From: JALSNL01 sp036479585 | GTDB taxonomy: Bacteria; Bacteroidota; Ignavibacteria; Ignavibacteriales; Melioribacteraceae | Direction: 5' to 3' | NCBI GenBank assembly: GCA_965224785.1 | Contig: OZ245062.1 | Coordinates: forward strand, 2,914,001 to 2,978,000 | Length of the DNA: 64,000 nucleotides | Shown here: positions 1 through 8,377 of the stretch, piece after piece | Layout: the number at the start of each line of letters is the position of its first letter | How positions within the stretch are numbered: position 1 is the first letter of the stretch | Translations under genes and position numbers: made by a program | Notes under the pieces: generated by a model | The model's input: the letters and a program-made list of their open reading frames with translations, nothing else | Told to the model about the DNA's origin: nothing | The model's database searches: none

Positions 1-2
1 TT

Positions 3-1664
3 GGACCATCACTCGGACAAGATTCTATTAACCAAGGCTTTACATCAACCCTAGCTGGTTTTCTGCTTGTTGCAATTTTTATGCTAGCCTACTATAGAAA
101 GACCGGAACATTTGCTGATTTAGCTTTGCTGTTTACCCTACTATTTATACTTGGTATTCTTGCAGCCTTCAAAGCCACATTAACCTTGCCTGGTATAGCT
201 GGTATCATTCTAACCATTGGTATGGCGGTTGATGCTAATGTACTTATCTTTGAAAGAATTCGTGAAGAAATTTCAACAGGCAAAACTATTAAGGCTTCTG
301 TTGAAGGTGGGTTTGCACATTCATATTCTGCAATTTTTGATTCAAACATTACATCATTTTTTACAGCAGTAATTCTTTATCAATTTGGTAGCGGACCAAT
401 TCAAGGTTTTGCCTTAACTCTTATGATTGGTATTCTTGCAAGTTTATTTAGTGCATTAGTAATTACCAAACTACTTTTTGAATTTATGCTTGCTAAGAAA
501 TATGAAATTGATTTAGGTAATAGGTCAAGAATATTTGGCGACTTAAACTTTGACTTTATTGGAAAAAGAAAAGTTGCTTATATCATTTCCAGCGTACTAA
601 TTGTTATTGGACTTCTAAGTTTAGTAACTAGAGGTTTGGAGTTAGGAATTGATTTTAAAGGTGGCTCTGAAATTGCTGTAAAGTTTGATAAATCTATTGA
701 TATTACACAAGTAAGAAAAGATTTAGGAAATATTGGAATTGGGAATGTTGAAGTTAAAACATTTGGTGGTGATCAAGGAATTCTTGTTAGAACAGAACTT
801 CAAGAAATTCCTGCTAATGTTGTTCCGCAAATACTTAGTTCAATTAGTAAATCAATTGAATCTAACTTCCCAGGTATTGGAGCAAGAATTGTTGATTCAA
901 CAGCAAACTCTATTACTTACGAGTTACCTGATGCTGAAACTACAAATAAAGTTACAGCTAAATTATTTTCAGAAGGATTTCAAACTGCTAAAGTTTCTAA
1001 AGAAAATGATAATAAACAAATGATTGTTAGTATTGGTATTGCTGATTGGATTGAAGACAACTTAAAAAATACTCACCCAGACAATCCTTTTACGATTCTT
1101 AAAGAAGAAAAAGTTGGACCTAAAATTGGTGAAGAACTTAAAACAGATGCAGTTATTGCAATTGTTTTATCACTAATTGTAATTTTAATTTATCTTGGTT
1201 TTAGATTTAAATTTGGTTTTGCACTCGGTGCTGTTGCTGCCCTCTTCCACGATGTTTTTATAACACTTGGAATTTTCTCTCTTCTCTACGGACTTATTCC
1301 CGGATTGAATTTAGAGATTTCAATTAGTGTTGTTGCAGCTTTCTTAACTTTAGTTGGTTATTCAATTAACGATACGGTTGTTGTGTTCGATAGAATTAGA
1401 GAAGATATTAAAGTTCACAAAACAGCTAAGATAGAACGCATTATGAACGAAGCAATTAACAAAACAATGCGTAGAACTATTGTTACCAGTTTAACAACTT
1501 TAATTTCTGTTACTGTTCTGTTAATATTTGGTGGTGAAGTTCTTAGAGGCTTTGCATTTACATTATTCTTTGGAGTTCTAGTTGGAACTTACTCTTCTAT
1601 ATTTGTTGCTAGTTCCTTTGTATTAGAATACGCAAAGAAACGTGGAGAGAAAATTCAGTTTTAG
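3..1664 (+). CDS. secDF: SecDF protein translocase subunit (fused SecD-SecF), 5' truncated by window edge
   Basis: Membrane subunit of the Sec translocase that uses the proton gradient to help pull preproteins across the inner membrane. The reading frame is open from base 3, ahead of the first ATG at 81, and that upstream part reads GPSLGQDSI, a conserved SecD segment, so the gene starts outside the window. SecD transmembrane motifs follow (MAVDANVLIFERIREE). SecF then begins near base 530 with GIDFKGGSEI, VGPKIGEELK and SINDTVVVFDRIRED. The fused form is common in Bacteroidota and relatives. A strong hairpin follows the stop. The periplasmic SecD domain is missing here only because of the window boundary. 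Confidence 0.96.
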   Translation, partial: GPSLGQDSINQGFTSTLAGFLLVAIFMLAYYRKTGTFADLALLFTLLFILGILAAFKATLTLPGIAGIILTIGMAVDANVLIFERIREEISTGKTIKASVEGGFAHSYSAIFDSNITSFFTAVILYQFGSGPIQGFALTLMIGILASLFSALVITKLLFEFMLAKKYEIDLGNRSRIFGDLNFDFIGKRKVAYIISSVLIVIGLLSLVTRGLELGIDFKGGSEIAVKFDKSIDITQVRKDLGNIGIGNVEVKTFGGDQGILVRTELQEIPANVVPQILSSISKSIESNFPGIGARIVDSTANSITYELPDAETTNKVTAKLFSEGFQTAKVSKENDNKQMIVSIGIADWIEDNLKNTHPDNPFTILKEEKVGPKIGEELKTDAVIAIVLSLIVILIYLGFRFKFGFALGAVAALFHDVFITLGIFSLLYGLIPGLNLEISISVVAAFLTLVGYSINDTVVVFDRIREDIKVHKTAKIERIMNEAINKTMRRTIVTSLTTLISVTVLLIFGGEVLRGFAFTLFFGVLVGTYSSIFVASSFVLEYAKKRGEKIQF

Positions 1665-1691
1665 TTTTAACTCTGAACCTATACGATATTA

Positions 1692-1724
1692 AAAAAGCCA
1701 TCATTAAATCTGATGGCTTTTCTT
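1692..1724. terminator. Bidirectional intrinsic terminator between secDF and phnX
   Basis: An 11-bp stem (aaaagccatca/tgatggctttt) with a short AT loop. It is flanked by an A-run on the left and a T-run on the right, so it can end both secDF (+) and the phnX transcript (-). Confidence 0.85.
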
Positions 1725-1859
1725 TTATCCTAACAAATCTTAAATCTCACAACTATTTTCAATTTAAGATTTTCTTAAATCTACTTTGTTTTGGGTATAT
1801 CTTCTGTGCTTATAAAAAATACTACTAGACAAAACAAATTACTATTTCTATTTATGAAG

Positions 1860-2675
1860 TTATAATTGGTGTGGAGTTAATCCATTATTTAATTTCACAT
1901 TAATTTTATCAATTAATTTTGGTAGTTCATCTATTGTGCTAATAACAGCATGAGCTCCAGCATCTGAAAACTTTGTTATTATTTTTTCTATTCTTTCTGT
2001 TAGCTCGTTTATACCTAATGAATGAACCTCATTATAAGTTAATCCCATTTCATTGCTCGATGCAATAACACCTACACTCCACATACAAGCGTTTACTCCT
2101 TCTTTAATATCTGCAACTGTATCACCAACTTTAATAATATTACTTAATGGATAAACATTAAACTCACTTGCATTTTTTAATGCCATCCATGGCGATGGTC
2201 TTCCTGCAGTAACATCTGACGAACAAACAATATAGTCAGGTCTATATCCTTGTTCTGCAGCTTTAATTGCAACAACATCCATAATTTCTTGATTATAACC
2301 TGTTGTTGACCCAATCATAATACCTCTGTTCCTTAACTCATTTTGTAACTCTAAAATTCCGGGGATAAGCTCTGCATAATTTGCTACTACTTCAACTTGT
2401 AAAGGAATAAAATCATTGTACATTTTTTCAACATTATCTTCTGCCCACATTGTCCTATGATGTTCAACCCATCTCTTTGTTACTTGTGGCATTGTCAGAA
2501 TTTCTCTAATGTGGTCAATTTTATTTTGACCCATTGGCTCTCTAGCTTCAGCATCTGTTATCGCTACACCCATTCTTCTAAATATTTCGATAAATACATT
2601 TTTGGGAGCCATACATCCATAGTCTATTGTTGTTCCAGCCCAATCAAATATTACCGCTTGAATACTATTCTTCAT
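1860..2675 (-). CDS. phnX: Phosphonoacetaldehyde hydrolase
   Basis: Cytoplasmic HAD-superfamily enzyme that cleaves the C-P bond of phosphonoacetaldehyde to acetaldehyde and phosphate, the second step of 2-aminoethylphosphonate (AEP) breakdown. The 271 aa match the family length. HAD motif I is DWAGTTIDYG with nucleophile Asp11. Lys52 in MGQNKIDHIREI sits where the Schiff-base lysine of the Bacillus enzyme lies. CSSDVTAGRPSPWM and VGDTVADIKEG are the later HAD motifs. It lies 26 bp downstream of phnW, so the two complete the pathway in one transcript and this is the last gene of the locus. The C-terminal tail after residue 255 is not conserved to my knowledge. Confidence 0.95.
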   Translation of the reverse strand: MKNSIQAVIFDWAGTTIDYGCMAPKNVFIEIFRRMGVAITDAEAREPMGQNKIDHIREILTMPQVTKRWVEHHRTMWAEDNVEKMYNDFIPLQVEVVANYAELIPGILELQNELRNRGIMIGSTTGYNQEIMDVVAIKAAEQGYRPDYIVCSSDVTAGRPSPWMALKNASEFNVYPLSNIIKVGDTVADIKEGVNACMWSVGVIASSNEMGLTYNEVHSLGINELTERIEKIITKFSDAGAHAVISTIDELPKLIDKINVKLNNGLTPHQL

Positions 2676-2701
2676 TATTTTAGAATCGCTTAAATTATTT
2701 G

Positions 2702-3811
2702 TTAAAAATTCATTTCTTTTTTAACTTCTTTTATTGCACCTAATATTTCATTCATATCAGTCTCAAATAATTGTCCTATATTCCCAATTCTAAAACAATC
2801 AACATTACTCAGCTTGCCTGGGTAAATTACTAACCCTTTTTCATTCAATAAATTATAAAATTTTTCAAAAGAAAAGTTCTTATCATTAGGATAAAGAAAT
2901 GATGTAATTATATGTCCTTGATTTTTACGTTTTATATATTCAACAAAACCTAGTTTTGCCATACCATCAGTTAATACTGAATGATTTTTCTTATATCTAT
3001 TGGCTCTTCCAAGAGTTCCGCCTTCTTCGTACAGTTCATTTAACGCTTGTTGAAAAGCCATAATTGAATGGGTTGGCGGAGTAAACCTAAACTGACCGTT
3101 TTTTTCTAACCCCATCCATTGTTCGTACAAATCTAAACTTGTTGACTTAGAATAGTGATGTTTAGTTTTTAGTACTTCTGTCTTTGCAATTATAAATGAA
3201 AACCCTGGGACTCCCTCTATACATTTATTTGAAGATGATATAAGGAAATCAATTTGATTTTCCTCTACATTTATTTCGTAAGCTCCAAAACTACTCATAG
3301 TATCAACAATATATTCTACACCATATTTTTTTACTACCCTACCAATCTCAAGTATTGGGTTTATAATACCAGTTGTAGTTTCACAATGAATAACCGCAAC
3401 ATTTGTAATTCCATTATTTTCAGCTAGAGTTTTATCAATATCACTTAAACTTGGAATACTATCTTCATCATAAACTAATTCTATAGTTTCAATTCCAAGT
3501 CTTTTTGCTATTCCATTTATTCTGTGTCCGTATGCACCATTTATAATAACAAGTAATTTTCCTTTGCTCGGAACCGTTGAACATATTACTGACTCTATTC
3601 CAAATGTTCCACTTCCTTGCATCAAAATTGCTTCATAATTATCCTTTTTAACTTTTGCTAATTCTAATAATCTTTCTCTAACATTTTTTACTGATGATAT
3701 AAATTCTAAGTCACGGGATCCAAAATCCCTAAGCATAGATTCTTTAACAATTTTACTTGTAGTTAATGGCCCAGGAGTAAATAGTTTTTTTTCTTTTGAC
3801 ACAAATCCCAT
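2702..3811 (-). CDS. phnW: 2-aminoethylphosphonate:pyruvate aminotransferase
   Basis: PLP-dependent class V aminotransferase that converts AEP plus pyruvate to phosphonoacetaldehyde plus alanine, feeding PhnX. The 369 aa fit the family (about 360-370). The N-terminus carries the characteristic LFTPGPLTTS. VDTMSSFGAYE contains the PLP-contacting Asp, and SSSNKCIEGVPGF contains the PLP lysine (about residue 195) in the PhnW-specific KCIxGVPG context. Immediate linkage to phnX makes this assignment much safer than a generic serine-glyoxylate aminotransferase call. A 181-bp gap separates it from the phosphoesterase gene upstream, so phnWX may have its own promoter. Confidence 0.95.
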   Translation of the reverse strand: MGFVSKEKKLFTPGPLTTSKIVKESMLRDFGSRDLEFISSVKNVRERLLELAKVKKDNYEAILMQGSGTFGIESVICSTVPSKGKLLVIINGAYGHRINGIAKRLGIETIELVYDEDSIPSLSDIDKTLAENNGITNVAVIHCETTTGIINPILEIGRVVKKYGVEYIVDTMSSFGAYEINVEENQIDFLISSSNKCIEGVPGFSFIIAKTEVLKTKHHYSKSTSLDLYEQWMGLEKNGQFRFTPPTHSIMAFQQALNELYEEGGTLGRANRYKKNHSVLTDGMAKLGFVEYIKRKNQGHIITSFLYPNDKNFSFEKFYNLLNEKGLVIYPGKLSNVDCFRIGNIGQLFETDMNEILGAIKEVKKEMNF

Positions 3812-3849
3812 AAAAATGCCTTGTTGAATTCTTCAATAGATGATAGTTG

Positions 3850-3889
3850 CTTTTGTAAAATAATACTATAGTTTTTACTAATACAAAAG
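3850..3889. promoter_or_regulatory. Inverted repeat upstream of phnW, possible operator or promoter region
   Basis: Perfect 8-bp arms cttttgta and tacaaaag, 24 bp apart, lie 39-78 bp upstream of the phnW start in the 181-bp gap. It could be a regulator site controlling phnWX separately from the rest of the locus. No binding protein can be named from sequence, and AT-rich DNA makes chance repeats likely. Confidence 0.3.
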
Positions 3890-3972
3890 TAAAGAACTAT
3901 GAACTGACTTATTAATTATATTTAATCTTCTATCATTAGAAAAGATATATTGCAGTATTATTCAGTTATTCT

Positions 3973-4001
3973 TTAGAATATTAACTTTACAATTATTCTA
4001 A
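3973..4001 (-). terminator. Weak hairpin at the 3' end of the PhoD-like lipoprotein gene
   Basis: Arms ttagaata/tattctaa (8 bp, perfect) overlap the stop codon of the 499-aa gene. The stem is AT-only and there is no clear T-run, so it is at best a leaky attenuator ahead of phnWX. Confidence 0.25.
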
Positions 4002-5492
4002 AAGACTTATTTTGTAAAGTTCTTTCATTTTTTTTGTTTCTTTATCTAATTCATAAAACTTTACTGTAACTTTAGCAGGTGAACTTTCTGTATCTATCTC
4101 AGCCATTCCAAATATGGAAGCAGAAATAACTGGTCTATCCTTTTTATTTTCCGGTATTGCCCATGCTGGTCTATACACTTCGTAAGAGATAAGAGGATTT
4201 TTTTGGTTCTCCTGAAGTAGTGGATGTCCAGCAGCTTTTTTATAATTAAACGGTCCCGCGGAAAAATCAAAAATTGCATTATTTAATTCTGATAATGAGT
4301 ACACTACTGAAGTCTCTGTTTTTGAAATATGTTTTATTGGTGCTTCCCAATTTAAGATGTGAGTACTTGGATAATGTTGATCGGCTGAAAGTACTACAAC
4401 ACCACTAATATTATTCTCTTTAATAAATGACATCACTTTATTACGTGCAAATTTAAAACCCATCCAACTGTCGAACCCTTCTCTACCACTCGATGTATCT
4501 CCACCATAGTCGTTAAAAGGAATAGCGGAAAAAATAATTTTTATACGTGATGTAGAATTTTTCAAACCATTTAATAACCATTCTCTTTGGTTTTTGCCAA
4601 GCATAATTTTTTTGGAGCCATCTGCATTTTCCATTGATGAACGATACCAACGAACATCTAAAACAAAAACCTCAACATCAGCTATTAGGAATTTATAATA
4701 AATTCCTTTATCCTCAGTCTCGTATGGATAAGTTGGATATGTCTCCTTAAAAACTTTTTTTGCAATTTCTTTGTACTTATATGTGCCATCATTATTATCT
4801 TGCCCCATATCATGGTCATCCCAAATTCCCATAATTGGAATACTACTGCTCATTTTTTGAAAACTTTCAATAAAGGTGCGATGGTATTTCCCACGGAATG
4901 CATCCAAGACTGTTTTTTCTTTCAGCATAACTTCGCCTTCCCCAATCTTCTTTTTACGAAGGCTGTCACTAGCAAGATATTCCTCCAGTTTATTTAAATT
5001 GCCATCGTAATCGGCATACATTTGGTCACCCAATAATGCAACAAATGTAGGCGACATTTTCTTTATATTTTCATACACATAAGGAGTTGAATATTTTTCT
5101 CTCATCCCACTTGAAAAAACAACACTAAATTTACCAGGCTTCCCTTGGATTGGAAAAGTTTTAAATCTGAACCATTTAGAAAAATTACTTCCATCAAACT
5201 CAACTCTGTATTGATACTCTGTATTATAATCAAGATTACTCAGAACTAAGTTTGTTGTAAGTGCATTGTCATCAGTAAGCTTTTGCCATTTTGTAAATGT
5301 ACTATTTGACTCATTATTTTTTCTATATTCAATTCTAACTTTACCTTCAGAAATAGTTTTAATTAAAATTGGAACTTCGTTGTTCTGAATAATTCCAACC
5401 ATCGGTAATCGTAAAAAATCATTTGGTTCTTTACTTCCACAAGCAATAAAAAGAGAGATAATAAATAGTGCTATTAGAATTTTTCTAGTCAT
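3993..5492 (-). CDS. PhoD-like phosphoesterase, lipoprotein
   Basis: Predicted metallophosphoesterase of the PhoD (alkaline phosphatase D) family, 499 aa. A short signal with lipobox FIAC (Cys18) predicts a lipoprotein at the periplasm or outer membrane. A fibronectin-like N-terminal domain (about 30-115) precedes the catalytic domain, which shows GDQMYADYDG (155 on), WDDHDMGQDNNDG (224 on), LDVRWYR and SADQHYPS. PhoD enzymes hydrolyse phosphomono- and diesters, including teichoic acid-type polymers, to release phosphate. It is a tandem paralogue of the next gene, but at the position of that protein's Cys139 this copy has Gly129 (FSSGMREKY), so a metal ligand may be lost. No sorting domain is present. 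Substrate unknown. Confidence 0.88.
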   Translation of the reverse strand: MTRKILIALFIISLFIACGSKEPNDFLRLPMVGIIQNNEVPILIKTISEGKVRIEYRKNNESNSTFTKWQKLTDDNALTTNLVLSNLDYNTEYQYRVEFDGSNFSKWFRFKTFPIQGKPGKFSVVFSSGMREKYSTPYVYENIKKMSPTFVALLGDQMYADYDGNLNKLEEYLASDSLRKKKIGEGEVMLKEKTVLDAFRGKYHRTFIESFQKMSSSIPIMGIWDDHDMGQDNNDGTYKYKEIAKKVFKETYPTYPYETEDKGIYYKFLIADVEVFVLDVRWYRSSMENADGSKKIMLGKNQREWLLNGLKNSTSRIKIIFSAIPFNDYGGDTSSGREGFDSWMGFKFARNKVMSFIKENNISGVVVLSADQHYPSTHILNWEAPIKHISKTETSVVYSLSELNNAIFDFSAGPFNYKKAAGHPLLQENQKNPLISYEVYRPAWAIPENKKDRPVISASIFGMAEIDTESSPAKVTVKFYELDKETKKMKELYKISLLE

Positions 5493-5534
5493 TTTAAGTA
5501 TTCCTTATATTGTAATTTTATTAAACACATTTTG

Positions 5535-7331
5535 TTACTTCAAATAAACCATCTTTTTCACAACACTTTGGTAATTACTTTTAGAATTATTTCCAATTGT
5601 TGTTAATCTATAAAAATAAATTCCACTTGGTAATGGTTCTCCAAATGAGCTTTTACCATTCCAGTTAATTTTATAATCACCAGTATTTTGTATTTTCTTA
5701 ATAAGTGTTATTATTTTTGAACCTTGCAAATCATAAATTGATAGTTCAACTTCGCTCTTTTCATTAAGTGAATAAACAATATTTGTTTCTCCATTAAACG
5801 GATTAGGATAATTGTGAGCTACCAAAATTGATGTTGGATTATTTATTTGTTCATCTTCTAAATCTGTTACTTGGTCTGTTGTAACAGTAATTTTATATAG
5901 CATTTTTAGTTCTTCACTATTTAATTCTTTTTCATAAAATGAAACTGTTAAACTTTTTATTGAATCTTTTGTGTCAACTTCCGTTAAGCCATAAACTGAT
6001 GTTAACTCTTTATTATTATAACCAGGATGTCCCCATTCTGCCCTAAATATTTCATGAGAGTAAAGTGGGTTATTCTGATCTTGTGGACTAAGATGACCTC
6101 CCGATGCTCTAGTGTAATGGAATGGAGAAGCAGAAAAATCAAATATAGCAGTTCCTAAATCTGTTAGGGAATACACTATAGACGAGTCAGTTTCCGAAAT
6201 AGAATTCAAGGGACTTTTCCAATTAAGAATGTGTCCACTAGGGTAATGTTGATCTCCTGAAAATACCATTACACCTTTAATCTGATTCCTTTCAATAAAA
6301 GATAAAATTTCATCTCGCTCAACCTTGTAACCTCTCCAACTATCATACCCATCTTTATCGGATGAAGTATCACCACCATAATCGTTAAAAGAAACACTTG
6401 AAACAATTAACTTGAAAGGAGCTTCCGATTGTTTCAATCCATCCAAAAGCCATAAAATTTGGTCTTCACCAAGCATTGTTTTTCCTTCATAGTCTTCATC
6501 AGCCATCACAGTTCTATACCAACGTGTATCCAAAACAAAAACATCCACATCTGCAATTATGAACTTATAGTACAAGCCTCCATTTTCTGATTCGAATGGA
6601 TAAGCTGGATAGTTTTCTTTAAATACTTTTTTTGCAATCTCTTTGTTCGGATATGTACCATCAGAATTATCATGACCATAGTCGTGATCATCCCAAGTAG
6701 CTACAATAGGAATATGACTACTTAGTGCCTGAAAATGTTCACCGAAATTTCGTAAATATTTGCTTCTAAAAGCTGGTAGTATTGAATATAAAGGAGAATC
6801 ATTAACATCTCCATCATAATCTGCATACATCTGATCTCCAAGAAGCATAACAAATGTTGGCTCTACTTGTAGTACTTTTTGAAATATATTATGAGGAGTA
6901 TATTTATCTCTAAAACATGCAGAAAAAATAAAATTAAAATTGCCACTAAGTGATTGCTCTGGGAATGTTGAGAAATTATACCAATTAGATTTTGCTCCAT
7001 CGTCAAAAGCGATTCTATAATTGTAATTAGTACTATACTTAATTTCCTTAAGAATAAAATTAAGAGTTAAATCCTTTAGGTAGGATAATTTTTTCCAATC
7101 AGTTTTGATAATTTGAGTATCAACTGATTCTTCAAAGTATTCTATTTGTACATTCCCTGGTGAACTACCTCTTATTAAAATGGTCGTTTGATTATCCTGA
7201 GTTAATCCTACAATGGGAGCTTTTGACAATTCATTGAGGTCAAAAGGAAAGATTGTGTTTCCTACAAAGAATTGAAAAAATAATACCAATAGATAGTATT
7301 TAGCAATGAATTTACTAGATAATATATTCAA
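5535..7331 (-). CDS. PhoD-like phosphoesterase with T9SS type A sorting domain
   Basis: Secreted PhoD-family metallophosphoesterase, 598 aa. An N-terminal hydrophobic segment (about 10-28) serves as signal peptide. The fibronectin-like domain covers about 38-125. The catalytic domain has FSACFRDKY (Cys139, the likely iron-ligand position known from Bacillus PhoD), GDQMYADYDG (165 on), WDDHDYGHDNSDG, LDTRWYR and SGDQHYPSGH. From about 505 a type A T9SS domain follows a NYPNPFNGETNI linker and ends in KKMVYLK, predicting export through the T9SS and surface anchoring or release. It lies 42 bp upstream of its lipoprotein paralogue, which lacks this tail. It probably liberates phosphate or phosphoglycerol from external esters for the downstream uptake and catabolic genes. 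Confidence 0.92.
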   Translation of the reverse strand: MNILSSKFIAKYYLLVLFFQFFVGNTIFPFDLNELSKAPIVGLTQDNQTTILIRGSSPGNVQIEYFEESVDTQIIKTDWKKLSYLKDLTLNFILKEIKYSTNYNYRIAFDDGAKSNWYNFSTFPEQSLSGNFNFIFSACFRDKYTPHNIFQKVLQVEPTFVMLLGDQMYADYDGDVNDSPLYSILPAFRSKYLRNFGEHFQALSSHIPIVATWDDHDYGHDNSDGTYPNKEIAKKVFKENYPAYPFESENGGLYYKFIIADVDVFVLDTRWYRTVMADEDYEGKTMLGEDQILWLLDGLKQSEAPFKLIVSSVSFNDYGGDTSSDKDGYDSWRGYKVERDEILSFIERNQIKGVMVFSGDQHYPSGHILNWKSPLNSISETDSSIVYSLTDLGTAIFDFSASPFHYTRASGGHLSPQDQNNPLYSHEIFRAEWGHPGYNNKELTSVYGLTEVDTKDSIKSLTVSFYEKELNSEELKMLYKITVTTDQVTDLEDEQINNPTSILVAHNYPNPFNGETNIVYSLNEKSEVELSIYDLQGSKIITLIKKIQNTGDYKINWNGKSSFGEPLPSGIYFYRLTTIGNNSKSNYQSVVKKMVYLK

Positions 7332-7402
7332 ACTACTTACCCAATTTAAAGTAACAAGTATTCACTAAGGTTATACACTACAAACATAAAGTCAGTTTAG
7401 AA

Positions 7403-8377
7403 TTAAACTTTTGGAATATATTTGAGTACAGAATTTGCAGTTCGCCTTCCATTGTAATAGCACCATTCTGCTCCATGAAACCCACCCAACATATTTCCAG
7501 TAGCAAACCAACCGGATTCTGAAAGTTGATAATCTTTATTAATTACTGGTATCCTTGAAGGAATATTTACCTTAAGTTTACCAATTAAAGCTAACTCACT
7601 ATTGGGAATAAGTTTCCCACTAATAACTATTCCATCACAATCTATATGAGTTCCATTTAACTTTACACCAGTTGCAGATTTAGCTCCAGAAATTTCTAAT
7701 GATTTTACGTTGAAACCATGATACTTGGGATTACCCCATAATCTAAAATAGAGTCGTTCATGAAACGGAGCTTTAGGAGTTGTTCTGTTATCCACAATTA
7801 TTGGATCGGCTGAACCAGCAGCTTTTAATTTTGCAGCAGCGGCATAGGCAATTATATCAGACCCAATAATTAATGGTTTCTTCATTGGTAATAAATTATG
7901 TCTATCTACAAGATTAAGTATTTGTTTTGTGAAAAATACTTTCACTGGTCTTGCTCCTGCAATCCATTTTCGCTCAGCCGGAGTCTCTTCCCTAGAACCA
8001 CATGCCATAATTATTGCATCTGCTGAGAGAGTTACCTTCCCTTCTTTAGGATTTACAAACGTTAGCTTTTTCCCTTTTGCATCAATCTCTAAAACTTGGC
8101 TTTCTAATTTAACTTCAACATTTGTTTTTAATATTTGTTCTTCTAGCCACTTAGCGTAGTCCTCGCCAAAAACCGGATAGCCACCTCTTGACCATCTCAT
8201 AAAAGTTCTTACGCCACCTTTTTTCCTTTTGTAAAAAGATGGAATACCACCAACTTTATCATTACGTTCAATTATTACAATAGATTTAATTCCACTTTTT
8301 GATAATCTCAACGCTGCACCAATTCCGGCAGGTCCAGCTCCAATAATAGCAACACTAAAATGTTTAGTTGATTTCAT
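7403..8377 (-). CDS. FAD/NAD(P)-dependent oxidoreductase, GlpB/nitrite-reductase-like partner flavoprotein
   Basis: Two-dinucleotide-fold flavoprotein of 324 aa. The N-terminal GAGPAGIGAALRLS binds FAD, followed by IIERNDKVGGIPS. A second nucleotide-binding region is present (KPLIIGSDIIAYAAAAKL) and the C-terminus has the FAD-closing segment GWFATGNMLGGFHGAEWC. Redox-active CxxC cysteines are absent. The gene overlaps the GlpA-like dehydrogenase by 14 bp, so the two products are probably made in equal amounts and act together. In Clostridium- and Thermotoga-type clusters such a pair accompanies glycerol-3-phosphate oxidation. The usual third partner (DUF1667) is absent. The inferred role is to pass electrons between the partner's [2Fe-2S] centre and NAD(P). 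Substrate unproven. Confidence 0.75.
   Translation of the reverse strand: MKSTKHFSVAIIGAGPAGIGAALRLSKSGIKSIVIIERNDKVGGIPSFYKRKKGGVRTFMRWSRGGYPVFGEDYAKWLEEQILKTNVEVKLESQVLEIDAKGKKLTFVNPKEGKVTLSADAIIMACGSREETPAERKWIAGARPVKVFFTKQILNLVDRHNLLPMKKPLIIGSDIIAYAAAAKLKAAGSADPIIVDNRTTPKAPFHERLYFRLWGNPKYHGFNVKSLEISGAKSATGVKLNGTHIDCDGIVISGKLIPNSELALIGKLKVNIPSRIPVINKDYQLSESGWFATGNMLGGFHGAEWCYYNGRRTANSVLKYIPKV

Noticed and set aside
733..1023. 96-codon frame inside secDF in another phase
   Set aside because: It lies wholly within the conserved SecF periplasmic region, is low-complexity Leu/Gln/Lys sequence, and is a shadow of the real gene.
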